Shown here piece by piece: positions 1-6,971 of a DNA stretch of 8,988 nt (its first letter is position 1; each line of letters starts with the position of its first letter). Both the position numbers and the translations under genes were made by a program. This DNA is from Competibacteraceae bacterium UBA3908. Its GTDB lineage: Bacteria > Pseudomonadota > Gammaproteobacteria > Competibacterales > Competibacteraceae. The stretch is from assembly GCA_002391525.1 (NCBI GenBank), contig DGFE01000249.1:1-8988 (forward strand), given 5' to 3'. The notes below the pieces were generated by a model. The model saw only the letters and a program-made list of their open reading frames with translations. It searched no databases and was not told the origin of the DNA.

Positions 1-19
1 AGATGTGTATAAGAGACAG
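1..19 (+). other. Tn5 mosaic-end sequencing adapter (artifact)
   Basis: The first 19 bases, AGATGTGTATAAGAGACAG, are exactly the Tn5 transposase mosaic end used in tagmentation (Nextera-type) libraries. It is not genomic: it sits flush with the window edge and real coding sequence begins 20 bases later. The natural reading is an untrimmed adapter at a contig end, so nothing upstream of base 20 should be interpreted biologically. A natural Tn5 end is unlikely because this mosaic sequence is an engineered hybrid. Confidence 0.97.
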
Positions 20-39
20 CACCTGAATCGGAAAAGCGC

Positions 40-1449
40 ATGAAGCGTTATAACCTGCTCATCGTTGACGATGAGAAAGACATCCTGCGGACGCTCACGC
101 TCACCTTTGAAGAGGATTACGAAGTATTCACCGCTCAGAGTGGAGCCCATGCGCTGGAGATTCTGCAAAAACATGACATTGCGCTCATTATCGCCGATCA
201 GCGAATGCCGGAAATGACTGGCGTGGAATTCCTGGAAAAATCAATCGCCATCAATCCGTACATCATCCGTATTATCCTGACCGGCTATACCGACACCGCC
301 GCGCTCGTGCAGGCGATCAACCAGGGGCATATTTATCAGTACATCACCAAGCCCTGGGATCGCCAGGAACTCAGGATCGTCGTCAGGCGGGCGCTGGAAA
401 GCTATGAGCTGACCATCGACAATCAACGACTGCTCAAGGAATTGCAAGCCGCGAACGAGCGCTTGCAGAACGAAAATGTCTATCTGAGAAAAGAAATCGA
501 CAAGGATTTGCAGTTCGCCGAGATCATCGGGCGCAGCCCGGCCATGCGCCGAGTTTTCGATCTGGTGGCCAGGATTATCGACAATACGGTTACCGTACTG
601 CTCACCGGCGAAACCGGTACGGGCAAGACTCTGCTGGCCCGCCATATTCACCATCACGGACCCCGCAAGGACAAGCTGTTCGTCGAGCAAAATTGCGGAG
701 CGCTGCCGGAAGCGCTGCTGGAAAGCGAGCTGTTTGGCCACCGGCGCGGTGCGTTCACCGGCGCCGTGCAAGACCACAAGGGTCTGTTCGAGGCCGCCGA
801 CGGTGGAACCGTTTTCCTCGACGAAATCAGCGAGATGAGCCCGACGCTGCAAGTCAAGTTCTTGCAGGTCTTGCAGGAAGGGCGATTCCGTCGGGTTGGC
901 GACAGTGCGTACCGCCAAGCCGACGTACGGATCATTTCGGCGACCAACAAGGAGCTTGAAAAAGAAGTCAAGAGTGGCCGCTTCCGGGCGGATCTCTATT
1001 ATCGGATCAATGTCTTTCCGATTCATGTCCCTCCGCTGCGGGAACGTTGCGAAGACATTCCCTTGCTGGCCGAACACTGTTTGAGGAAATACCGGACCAA
1101 ATTCAACAAACAGGTAACGGGCTTCAGCGAGGATGCCCTGTCCCGGCTATGTCGCTACGATTTTCCCGGCAATGTACGGGAACTGGAGAATCTGATCGAG
1201 CGGGCGTTGATTTTGACTACGGGCACCCGGATCGAGGCTGGAGAGTGGCTTCCTCAACTCCATTTCAGCACCAGCGAACTGACCAAACTGGAGCAATTCG
1301 AGCGGGCGGAAATCAAGCGGCTCATCGAACTGCATCAGGGGAATCTGGCGCAAGTGGCCAAGGGATTGGGAATTAGCCGCACCACCTTGTGGCGCCGCCT
1401 GCGGGATTATCAAATTCAGGTCAGTGACGACCCCCCTGTTTCTGAATGA
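40..1449 (+). CDS. Sigma-54-dependent response regulator, NtrC family (HupR/HoxA-like receiver)
   Basis: This 469-residue protein is a complete three-domain sigma-54 activator. The receiver domain (about 5-122) has the acidic pair D10/D11, the likely phospho-acceptor D53 in ADQRMP, T81 and K104 in TKPW; the QRMP and LTGYTD stretches resemble HupR/HoxA-type receivers. A charged, probably coiled-coil linker (about 125-157) follows. The AAA+ domain (about 161-385) has Walker A GETGTGKT (190-197), the sigma-54-contacting loop GAFTGA (237-242) and Walker B VFLDE (258-262). A Fis-type helix-turn-helix lies at about 435-460 (ISRTTLWRRL). The intact GAFTGA implies it remodels sigma-54 RNA polymerase when phosphorylated. 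The start is supported by receiver length, although the ribosome site is weak. Another frame, open from base 20, stops at 41-43 and gives an ATGA overlap, so it may be coupled to a lost upstream gene, perhaps the histidine kinase. Targets are unknown. GC content looks lower than in the genes to its right. Confidence 0.95.
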   Translation: MKRYNLLIVDDEKDILRTLTLTFEEDYEVFTAQSGAHALEILQKHDIALIIADQRMPEMTGVEFLEKSIAINPYIIRIILTGYTDTAALVQAINQGHIYQYITKPWDRQELRIVVRRALESYELTIDNQRLLKELQAANERLQNENVYLRKEIDKDLQFAEIIGRSPAMRRVFDLVARIIDNTVTVLLTGETGTGKTLLARHIHHHGPRKDKLFVEQNCGALPEALLESELFGHRRGAFTGAVQDHKGLFEAADGGTVFLDEISEMSPTLQVKFLQVLQEGRFRRVGDSAYRQADVRIISATNKELEKEVKSGRFRADLYYRINVFPIHVPPLRERCEDIPLLAEHCLRKYRTKFNKQVTGFSEDALSRLCRYDFPGNVRELENLIERALILTTGTRIEAGEWLPQLHFSTSELTKLEQFERAEIKRLIELHQGNLAQVAKGLGISRTTLWRRLRDYQIQVSDDPPVSE

Positions 1450-1457
1450 GGCGGGAT

Positions 1458-1479
1458 TCGGTTCCGCACAAGGGACCGA
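1458..1479 (+). terminator. Possible hairpin after the regulator gene
   Basis: TCGGTTCC (1458-1465) can pair with GGGACCGA (1472-1479) as an 8-bp stem with one G-U pair and a 6-base loop. It starts 9 bases after the regulator stop codon. There is no convincing T-run after it, so it may be a weak terminator or only an RNA-stabilising hairpin. The next gene is in the same direction. Confidence 0.35.
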
Positions 1480-1516
1480 TTCAGCCAATGATCCGTACCC
1501 GTTGGTTTGATGTTGC

Positions 1517-1524
1517 GGAGGAGG
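1517..1524 (+). promoter_or_regulatory. Strong ribosome binding site for the DUF1028 gene
   Basis: GGAGGAGG ends 4 bases before the ATG at 1529. It is a near-ideal Shine-Dalgarno sequence and fixes this start, which also matches the usual DUF1028 N-terminus (MTFSIVA). Confidence 0.8.
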
Positions 1525-1528
1525 CTCC

Positions 1529-2413
1529 ATGACGTTTTCCATCGTCGCCTTCGATCCTGCCAACGGCGATCTGGGCGTGGCCGTACAGTCCAAATTTCCC
1601 AATGTCGGTGCCTCCATCCCATTCGCCAGGGCCGGAGTGGGGGCGGTGGCGACCCAGTCCTATTGCAACACCAGTTACGGGCCGCGCGGCCTGGCGCTGC
1701 TGGAAAACGGCGCCTCGCCCCGGCAGGTGGTCGAGATTCTGACCGGCGGCGACGAGCAGCGCGATTACCGGCAAGTCGGCGTCATCGACGCCCGGGGCCG
1801 CGCCGCCAGTTTCACCGGAACCCATTGCTTCGACTGGGCGGGCGATCTGCAAGGCGCGCATTGCGCCGCGCAGGGCAACACGCTGGCCGGCCCGCGCGTG
1901 GTGGAAAGCATGGTCAGGGCGTTCGAGGAAACGCCGGGAGCGCTGGCGCTACGGTTGATGGCGGCCTTGCGGGCCGGTCAGGCCAGCGGCGGCGACCGGC
2001 GCGGCCAGCAGTCGGCGGCGCTCAAGGTGGTGCGGGCCGGCGGCGGTTACGGCGGCTTCGATGATCGCTACGTCGATATTTCGGTCTACGATCATCCGAC
2101 GCCCATCGCCGAACTGGAGCGGCTGTACGCCCTCCATCGGCTGACCTACTTCCGCAGCGATCCCGAGCGGCTGATCAAGATCGATGCCGCCATCGCCAAC
2201 GAACTGCAACAGATCATGCACGCCCGCGGTTTCTACAAGGGCGCCGTGACCGGGATCTGCGACGAGGCCACGCTCAAGGCGCTGCGGGATTTCATGGGTT
2301 GGGAGAACTACGACGAGCGCATCCGCGACGACGATCTGATCGATCTGGAAGTGCTGGCGGACATGCGCCACAAGCACGCGTTCTGGCTGAAGGCGCACGG
2401 TCACGGCGGATAG
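1529..2413 (+). CDS. DUF1028 family protein (Ntn-hydrolase-like) with C-terminal peptidoglycan-binding-like domain
   Basis: This is a 294-residue protein of unknown function. Residues 1 to about 207 match the DUF1028 family as I recall it: MTFSIVAFDP at the start, GVAVQSKFPNVGA (16-28), GVGAVATQ (36-43), SYGPRGL (49-55), GNTLAG (116-121) and GGDRRGQQSAAL (154-165). DUF1028 is placed in the Ntn-hydrolase superfamily, but no reaction is established. T2 would become N-terminal if the initiator Met is removed, as expected for an Ntn nucleophile; that is inference. The C-terminal part (about 212-290), with ARGFYKGAVTG followed by DEATLKALRDFMGWENYD, resembles the small peptidoglycan-binding-type domain that follows DUF1028 in some members. 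No signal peptide or membrane segment is visible, so it looks cytoplasmic. It converges on phoU and is 79 bases from the regulator, with no sign of shared function. Confidence 0.88.
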   Translation: MTFSIVAFDPANGDLGVAVQSKFPNVGASIPFARAGVGAVATQSYCNTSYGPRGLALLENGASPRQVVEILTGGDEQRDYRQVGVIDARGRAASFTGTHCFDWAGDLQGAHCAAQGNTLAGPRVVESMVRAFEETPGALALRLMAALRAGQASGGDRRGQQSAALKVVRAGGGYGGFDDRYVDISVYDHPTPIAELERLYALHRLTYFRSDPERLIKIDAAIANELQQIMHARGFYKGAVTGICDEATLKALRDFMGWENYDERIRDDDLIDLEVLADMRHKHAFWLKAHGHGG

Positions 2414-2428
2414 ACAAGGCGGCCGCGA

Positions 2429-2464
2429 GCGGACGGGGGCGCGGCTGGGAACAACCCCGTCCGC
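2429..2464. terminator. Inverted repeat between convergent DUF1028 gene and phoU (candidate bidirectional terminator)
   Basis: GCGGACGGGG (2429-2438) and CCCCGTCCGC (2455-2464) form a perfect 10-bp GC-rich stem with a 16-base loop. It fills the 63-base gap between two converging genes, where a shared terminator is expected. Neither side carries a T-run, so intrinsic termination would be atypical; it could instead block 3' exonucleases. Confidence 0.6.
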
Positions 2465-2476
2465 ACTCCGGGTCGA

Positions 2477-3217
2477 CTAGTCCTCCGCCACGTCCTGCGC
2501 CAGCGTGGCGCCAACATTCGGATCGATGTTGCGGCGCTGCTGGATATTCCTGCCCTCGACCAGATAAACGGTGTGCTCGGCGATGTTCTTGCAATGGTCG
2601 CCGATCCGCTCCAGTGCCTTGATGATGAACACCACGTTGATGGCGTGGCCGATGGTGCGCGAATCTTCCATCATGTAAGTGATCAGTCGCCGCAAGGCCG
2701 ATTGAAATTCCTGATCCAGTTCGCCGTCGCGCTGGATGATGGTCAGCGCCTTCTCCACGTCCAGCCGGGCCAGGGCATCGAGGCAATCGTGCAGCATGTC
2801 GGCCGCCAGCTCGGCCATCGGTCTCACGTCGCGCAGCAATTTGGCGCTGGGCGGACTGCTGACGCCGTCGTAGATGTGCAGGGTCATCCGGGCGATTTTC
2901 TTGGCCCCGTCGCCGATCCGCTCCAGATCGGTCACGGTGTTCGCCAGCGACATGATCATCCGCAGGTCACTGCCGAGGGGCTGGCGCAGGGCGATCAGGC
3001 TGATGCAGTCTTCGTCGGCCTTGAGTTGCAGGCCGTTGATGATCCGGTCGCGGGCTATCGTCTCGCGCGTGGCGGTCAGGTCTTCCTCGTCCAGCGCCGT
3101 GATGGCGCGCTTGAGCTGGTCCTCGGCCAGCCCGCCCATTTCCAGCACCATGTTGCGCAGATTGGCGAGTTGCACGTCAAACTGCTTGACGGTATGGGCA
3201 TCTTGACTGATGGGCAT
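2477..3217 (-). CDS. phoU: Phosphate-specific transport system accessory protein PhoU
   Basis: This 246-residue all-helical protein is close to the family length of about 235-240. PhoU is a cytoplasmic or peripheral membrane protein that acts as a negative regulator, linking the Pst transporter to the PhoR kinase and limiting phosphate uptake. Each of the two three-helix repeats carries a metal-binding E-x-x-x-D signature: LERIGDGAKKIA (98-109; E99, D103) and LERIGDHCKNIAE (202-214; E203, D207). The ATG at 3217 (MPISQDAHTV) is preceded by GGAG about 9 bases upstream. The frame stays open further upstream, but that extension overlaps pstB and is not coding. The gene is last in the pst operon, 38 bases after pstB, and ends at the convergent hairpin. 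No phoB or phoR follows. Confidence 0.96.
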   Translation of the reverse strand: MPISQDAHTVKQFDVQLANLRNMVLEMGGLAEDQLKRAITALDEEDLTATRETIARDRIINGLQLKADEDCISLIALRQPLGSDLRMIMSLANTVTDLERIGDGAKKIARMTLHIYDGVSSPPSAKLLRDVRPMAELAADMLHDCLDALARLDVEKALTIIQRDGELDQEFQSALRRLITYMMEDSRTIGHAINVVFIIKALERIGDHCKNIAEHTVYLVEGRNIQQRRNIDPNVGATLAQDVAED

Positions 3218-3255
3218 CGTCGGGTACTCCGTCGTGTCGCGGTGAAGGATCGAAT

Positions 3256-4152
3256 TCAGCCAAAGCGGCCCGTGATGTAATCCTCGGTCAGCTTGTGCCG
3301 GGGATTGGTGAAAATCTGATCGGTGTCGCCGACCTCGATCAGATCGCCCAGGTGGAAGTACGCGGTGCGCTGGGAAACGCGCGCCGCCTGCTGCATCGAA
3401 TGGGTGACGATGACGATGGTGTAGTTCTCCCGCAGCTCGTCGATCAGTTCCTCGATCTTGGCGGTGGCGATGGGGTCCAGCGCGGAGCAGGGTTCGTCCA
3501 TCAGGATCACCTCGGGGTTGACGGCGATGGCGCGGGCGATGCACAACCGTTGCTGCTGACCGCCGGACAGGCTGGTGCCCGGTTCGTCCAGCCGCTTTTC
3601 GACTTCCTTGAGCAGGCCGGCCCGCTCCAGACTGGCGTATACCAGCTCGTCGAGTTCCGCCTTGTTGTTGACCATGCCGTGAATGCGCGGCCCGTAGGCG
3701 ACGTTTTCGTAAATGGACTTGGGAAAGGGATTGGGTTTTTGAAACACCATGCCCACCCGGGCGCGCAGTTGCACCACGTCGATACTCTTGTCGTAAATGT
3801 CGTCGGCGTCCAGCTTGATCTGGCCGGTGACGCGACAGGTGGCGATGGTGTCGTTCATCCGGTTCAGACAGCGCAGGAAGGTGGATTTGCCGCAGCCGGA
3901 GGGGCCGATGAAGGCGATGACCTCGTTGGCGCCGATGTCGAGGCCGACATTCTTGAGTGCGTGCTTTTCGCCGTAATAGACGTTGACGCCGCGGCAGACC
4001 ATTTTGGGGTTGTCCACCGTGATCCGGCCGACGGTTTGCCGGTTGCTGTAATCGGTCACCTCGACGCTGGATTCCTTGCGGACCCCGGCGGCGGCGTTCA
4101 GCGCCCCGTCCAGGGCGGCCTTGGTTTCGATGGCAATCGTGCTCGTATTCAT
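3256..4152 (-). CDS. pstB: Phosphate ABC transporter ATP-binding protein PstB
   Basis: This 298-residue ABC ATPase would form the cytoplasmic dimer that drives phosphate import through PstCA (ATP hydrolysis coupled to inward phosphate transport). All nucleotide-binding motifs are intact: Walker A GPSGCGKST (83-91), Q-loop Q138 in VFQKPNPFP, signature LSGGQ (195-199), Walker B VILMDE (215-220), D-loop SALD (223-226) and switch H251. The PFPKSIYENVAYGPR stretch is characteristic of PstB. The start at 4152 gives about 45 residues before the usual first strand (VCRGVNVYYG), making it about 40 longer than E. coli PstB. The ribosome site is weak (AAGG about 11 bases upstream), so the start is less certain than the identity. 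The open frame continues further upstream through pstA but is a shadow. It lies 47 bases after pstA and 38 before phoU. Confidence 0.97.
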   Translation of the reverse strand: MNTSTIAIETKAALDGALNAAAGVRKESSVEVTDYSNRQTVGRITVDNPKMVCRGVNVYYGEKHALKNVGLDIGANEVIAFIGPSGCGKSTFLRCLNRMNDTIATCRVTGQIKLDADDIYDKSIDVVQLRARVGMVFQKPNPFPKSIYENVAYGPRIHGMVNNKAELDELVYASLERAGLLKEVEKRLDEPGTSLSGGQQQRLCIARAIAVNPEVILMDEPCSALDPIATAKIEELIDELRENYTIVIVTHSMQQAARVSQRTAYFHLGDLIEVGDTDQIFTNPRHKLTEDYITGRFG

Positions 4153-4199
4153 GTACGGAATACCTTGATGGGTTGTAAGGCGTGGCGGTCGAGTCGGTT

Positions 4200-5516
4200 T
4201 TACCAGCGCCGCTCGAAGCGCTTGCGCAGGACGATGGCCAGCCCGTTCATCAGGATCATGAAGCCCAGCAGCACCATGATGGCGGCCGAGGTCCGCTCCA
4301 CGAACGCCCGTTCCGGCAGGTCGGCCCACAGATAGATTTGCACCGGCAGCACGGTGGCGGGATCCATGAAGCCGCGCGGCACGTCCACGATGAAGGCGAC
4401 CATGCCGATCATCAGCAGCGGCGCCGATTCGCCCAGCGCGCGGGCCATGCCGATGATGGAGCCGGTCAACATGCCGGGCAGGGCCAGCGGCAGCACGTGG
4501 TGTCCCACCATCTGCAATTTGGAGGCGCCCATGCCCAGCGCCGCCTCGCGGATCGAGGGCGGCACCGAGGTCAGGGCGGCGCGACCGGCGATGATGATGA
4601 CCGGCAGCGTCATCAGGCTCAGCACCAGCCCGCCGACCAGCGGCGCGGAGCGGGGCAGGCCGAAGAAGTTGATGAATACGGCCAGACCCAGCAGGCCGAA
4701 CACGATGGACGGTACCGCCGCCAGATTGTTGATGTTGACCTCGATCAGATCGGTCCAGCGGTTTTTGGGAGCGAATTCCTCCAGATACACCGCCGTCGCC
4801 ACGCCAATCGGGAACGACAGCAGGAAGGTGACCAGCAGGGTGTAGAAGGACCCCATCAACGCCCCGCGAATGCCGGCCTGTTCCGGCTCGCGGGAATCGC
4901 CGCTGCCGAACAGGAGGGTGTTGAAGCGTTGCTCGACCTTGCCAGCCGCCGCCAGTTTGTCGATCCAGGCGACCTGGTTGTCCTTGATCGGCCGTTCCGT
5001 TTCGTCGAGCGTGCGGTCGATGTTGCCCTTGACGAAGGTGTCCACCGTCGCCGAGGCGAGCAGCCAAACCTCTTGCGTGGCGCCGATCAGCGCCGGATTC
5101 GCCATGACCGTGCGCCGCAGTTCCTGGGGGGCATCGGAACTGACCAGGGCGTACAGGGTGCGCAGTTCGCCGCGCCCCTGCACGTTCGGAAACACGGCGC
5201 GCAGGCCGGCCCGGACCAGAGCGCCGTAATCGGCGCCTTCGATGGCCTTCGCGTCGCGGTTGCCCTGCGGGTCGAGCACGGCGGCATCGAAACTGATCGG
5301 CACCTGGACATAGGTCTGCCAGAACGCGGAGTAGCCCTTGCCGATGATGTTGGCGAACATCAACACCACGAACGCCAGCCCGAGGCTGATGGCGATCAGC
5401 CCGTACCAGCGGAAGCGGCGCTCGGCGGCGTGCCGGCGCGGCAGGCTGGCGTTGACGATAGTCTTGATGTCCCGCCCGGAGGTCGCCGGCACGGTGGCGG
5501 AGTTTGGCTTATTCAT
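4200..5516 (-). CDS. pstA: Phosphate ABC transporter permease PstA, long form
   Basis: This 438-residue inner-membrane permease would pair with PstC to form the phosphate channel. The C-terminal 220 residues are the canonical permease core: membrane segments near 219-245, 264-286, 293-311, 352-377 and 410-431, with the PstB-contacting EAA loop REAALGMGASKLQ (323-335). Before it come a cytoplasmic tail, a membrane segment (about 38-57) and a soluble, presumably periplasmic region (about 58-216). This corresponds to the DUF3333-type extension of long PstA proteins, against about 296 residues in E. coli. The ATG at 5516 overlaps the pstC stop by 8 bases and has GGGAG 4 bases upstream, within the end of pstC, so translation is probably coupled. 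The long open frame on the opposite strand is a GC-rich shadow. Confidence 0.95.
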   Translation of the reverse strand: MNKPNSATVPATSGRDIKTIVNASLPRRHAAERRFRWYGLIAISLGLAFVVLMFANIIGKGYSAFWQTYVQVPISFDAAVLDPQGNRDAKAIEGADYGALVRAGLRAVFPNVQGRGELRTLYALVSSDAPQELRRTVMANPALIGATQEVWLLASATVDTFVKGNIDRTLDETERPIKDNQVAWIDKLAAAGKVEQRFNTLLFGSGDSREPEQAGIRGALMGSFYTLLVTFLLSFPIGVATAVYLEEFAPKNRWTDLIEVNINNLAAVPSIVFGLLGLAVFINFFGLPRSAPLVGGLVLSLMTLPVIIIAGRAALTSVPPSIREAALGMGASKLQMVGHHVLPLALPGMLTGSIIGMARALGESAPLLMIGMVAFIVDVPRGFMDPATVLPVQIYLWADLPERAFVERTSAAIMVLLGFMILMNGLAIVLRKRFERRW

Positions 5517-6888
5517 ACTGCTCCCGATATTTGCGCACCACGTGCAAGGCGATGATATTGAGGATCAGCGTGACCGTGAACAGCACCAGGCCCAGGGCGA
5601 AAGCCGCCAGAGTCTTGGGGCTGTCGAATTCCTGATCGCCGGTGAGCAGGGTGACGATCTGCACCGTGACCGTGGTCACCGCCGCCAGCGGATTGGCGGT
5701 CAGGTTGGCCGACAGGCCGGCGGCCATCACCACGATCATGGTTTCGCCGATGGCGCGGGAGACCGCCAGCAGGATGCTGCCGACGATGCCGGGCAGGGCG
5801 GCGGGCAACAGCACCCGCCTGATGGTTTCCGACTTGGTGGCGCCCAGCGCATAGGAACCGTCGCGCATCGACTGGGGGACGGCGTTGATCACGTCGTCGG
5901 ACAGCGAGGAGACGAAGGGAATGATCATGATGCCCATCACCAGCCCGGCGGCCAGCGCGCTTTCCGAGGCCACCTGCAAGCCCAGGGCGGTGCCAAGGTC
6001 GCGGATGACCGGCGCCACGGTCAGGGCGGCGAAGAAGCCATAGACCACGGTGGGAATGCCGGCCAGCACTTCCAGCGCCGGCTTGGCGGTGGCGCGGAAT
6101 TTCGGCGTGGCGTACTCGGACAGGAACAACGCCGACATCAGGCCGACGGGCACGGCGACCAGCATGGCGATGCCCGAAATCAGCAGGGTGCCGGTGAACA
6201 GGGGCACCGCGCCGAAGGCGCCGGAGGAACCGACCTGATCGGCGCGAATGGCGGTTTGCGGGCTCCACTGCAAGCCGAACAGGAATTCGGTGATCGGAAT
6301 TTTGCCGAAGAACAGGATGGATTCGAACAGCACCGACAACACGATGCCGACCGTGGTGAAAATGGCGATGGTCGAGCTGACGATCAGAAACAGGTTGACC
6401 ACCTGCTCGACCCGGTTGCGGGCGCGCAACGTCGGCGAAATGGTCCGCCAGCCGTAGGCGATGCCGGCGATGGCGAGCGCCATGACCACGACCCAAAGCG
6501 AAGCGTTGCCAATCGTTTGCAGGTTCCGGTAACGATTGGCGGCTTCCAGAATGGCGGGATTGGGCGTGCTGGACACGATGTTGCCGCTGACCAGGTTCTT
6601 GAGGTCGTTGATCACCAGATTCAGGCGGTCCGGCGGCAACTCGCGCAATTCCGGCGGCAGGCCGGCCACGACCAGATCGATGATGACGCCCGGTTGCAGC
6701 GTCGCCCAGACCGCGAACACGATCAGTGCCGGCAGGCCGCACCACAGGGCGGTGTAGGAGCCATAGAAGCTGGGCAGCGAGTGCAGGTTGCGGATGTGGC
6801 CGTTGGCGACCGCAAAGGCGCGGTTGCGCCCCAGATAGTAGCCGCCGATGCTCAGGAGCACCAGGGTCAGCAGCAGGTAGGACAGCAT
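5509..6888 (-). CDS. pstC: Phosphate ABC transporter permease PstC, long form
   Basis: This 459-residue permease is the PstA partner. The canonical core runs from about 160 to the end, with membrane segments near 164-190, 230-256, 272-295, 312-330, 366-390 and 426-450. The EAA loop RDGSYALGATKSETIRRVLLP (342-362) contacts PstB. The first 150 residues are an extra module with three membrane segments (about 2-20, 45-63, 128-147) and a hydrophilic stretch between (64-127), like the N-terminal domain of long PstC proteins (DUF3708-type). E. coli PstC is about 319 residues. The ATG at 6888 places a hydrophobic helix at the very N-terminus; no clear ribosome site precedes it, so the exact start is less certain. 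It lies 83 bases after pstS, with a strong hairpin between them. Confidence 0.95.
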   Translation of the reverse strand: MLSYLLLTLVLLSIGGYYLGRNRAFAVANGHIRNLHSLPSFYGSYTALWCGLPALIVFAVWATLQPGVIIDLVVAGLPPELRELPPDRLNLVINDLKNLVSGNIVSSTPNPAILEAANRYRNLQTIGNASLWVVVMALAIAGIAYGWRTISPTLRARNRVEQVVNLFLIVSSTIAIFTTVGIVLSVLFESILFFGKIPITEFLFGLQWSPQTAIRADQVGSSGAFGAVPLFTGTLLISGIAMLVAVPVGLMSALFLSEYATPKFRATAKPALEVLAGIPTVVYGFFAALTVAPVIRDLGTALGLQVASESALAAGLVMGIMIIPFVSSLSDDVINAVPQSMRDGSYALGATKSETIRRVLLPAALPGIVGSILLAVSRAIGETMIVVMAAGLSANLTANPLAAVTTVTVQIVTLLTGDQEFDSPKTLAAFALGLVLFTVTLILNIIALHVVRKYREQYE

Positions 6889-6914
6889 GACGCAATCACC
6901 AGGGGGGTGAAAAC

Positions 6915-6951
6915 GCCAGCCGCGCTGACCGCGGTTGCGGTCGCGGCTGGC
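6915..6951 (-). terminator. Strong hairpin between pstS and pstC (partial terminator or RNA stabiliser)
   Basis: GCCAGCCGCG (6915-6924) and CGCGGCTGGC (6942-6951) are perfect 10-bp complements. Inside, ACCGC (6928-6932) pairs with GCGGT (6937-6941) around a 4-base loop, leaving a 3-base bulge. Read in the operon direction the stem begins 20 bases after the pstS stop and is followed directly by GTTTTC, a short U-run. That suits leaky termination or protection of the pstS message, so that PstS is made in excess over PstCAB. Confidence 0.75.
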
Positions 6952-6971
6952 ATCGAGTGAGGACTGTCCCG

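Noticed and set aside
241..1077. Long minus-strand open frame antisense to the regulator
   Set aside because: It mirrors the codons of a well-supported sigma-54 activator and shows no recognisable domain.
1502..1516. Sigma-54-like promoter (TTGG...TTGC) before the DUF1028 gene
   Set aside because: GG and GC are separated by 9 bases instead of 10, and the CACG part is absent, so it would not be a normal -24/-12 element.
1147..1617. Minus-strand open frame spanning the regulator end and the DUF1028 start
   Set aside because: It overlaps two confident genes on the other strand and has low-complexity composition.
3218..3544. Upstream in-frame extension of phoU
   Set aside because: It overlaps pstB out of frame; the Met at 3217 has a ribosome site and matches the PhoU N-terminus.
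4153..5067. Upstream in-frame extension of pstB
   Set aside because: It runs through pstA in another frame with Arg/Gly/His-rich shadow composition.
4182..6960. Two very long plus-strand open frames opposite pstA and pstC (4182-5555 and 5338-6960)
   Set aside because: They are Gln/His/Arg/Gly-rich, typical of stop-poor antisense frames in GC-rich DNA, and oppose clear permeases.
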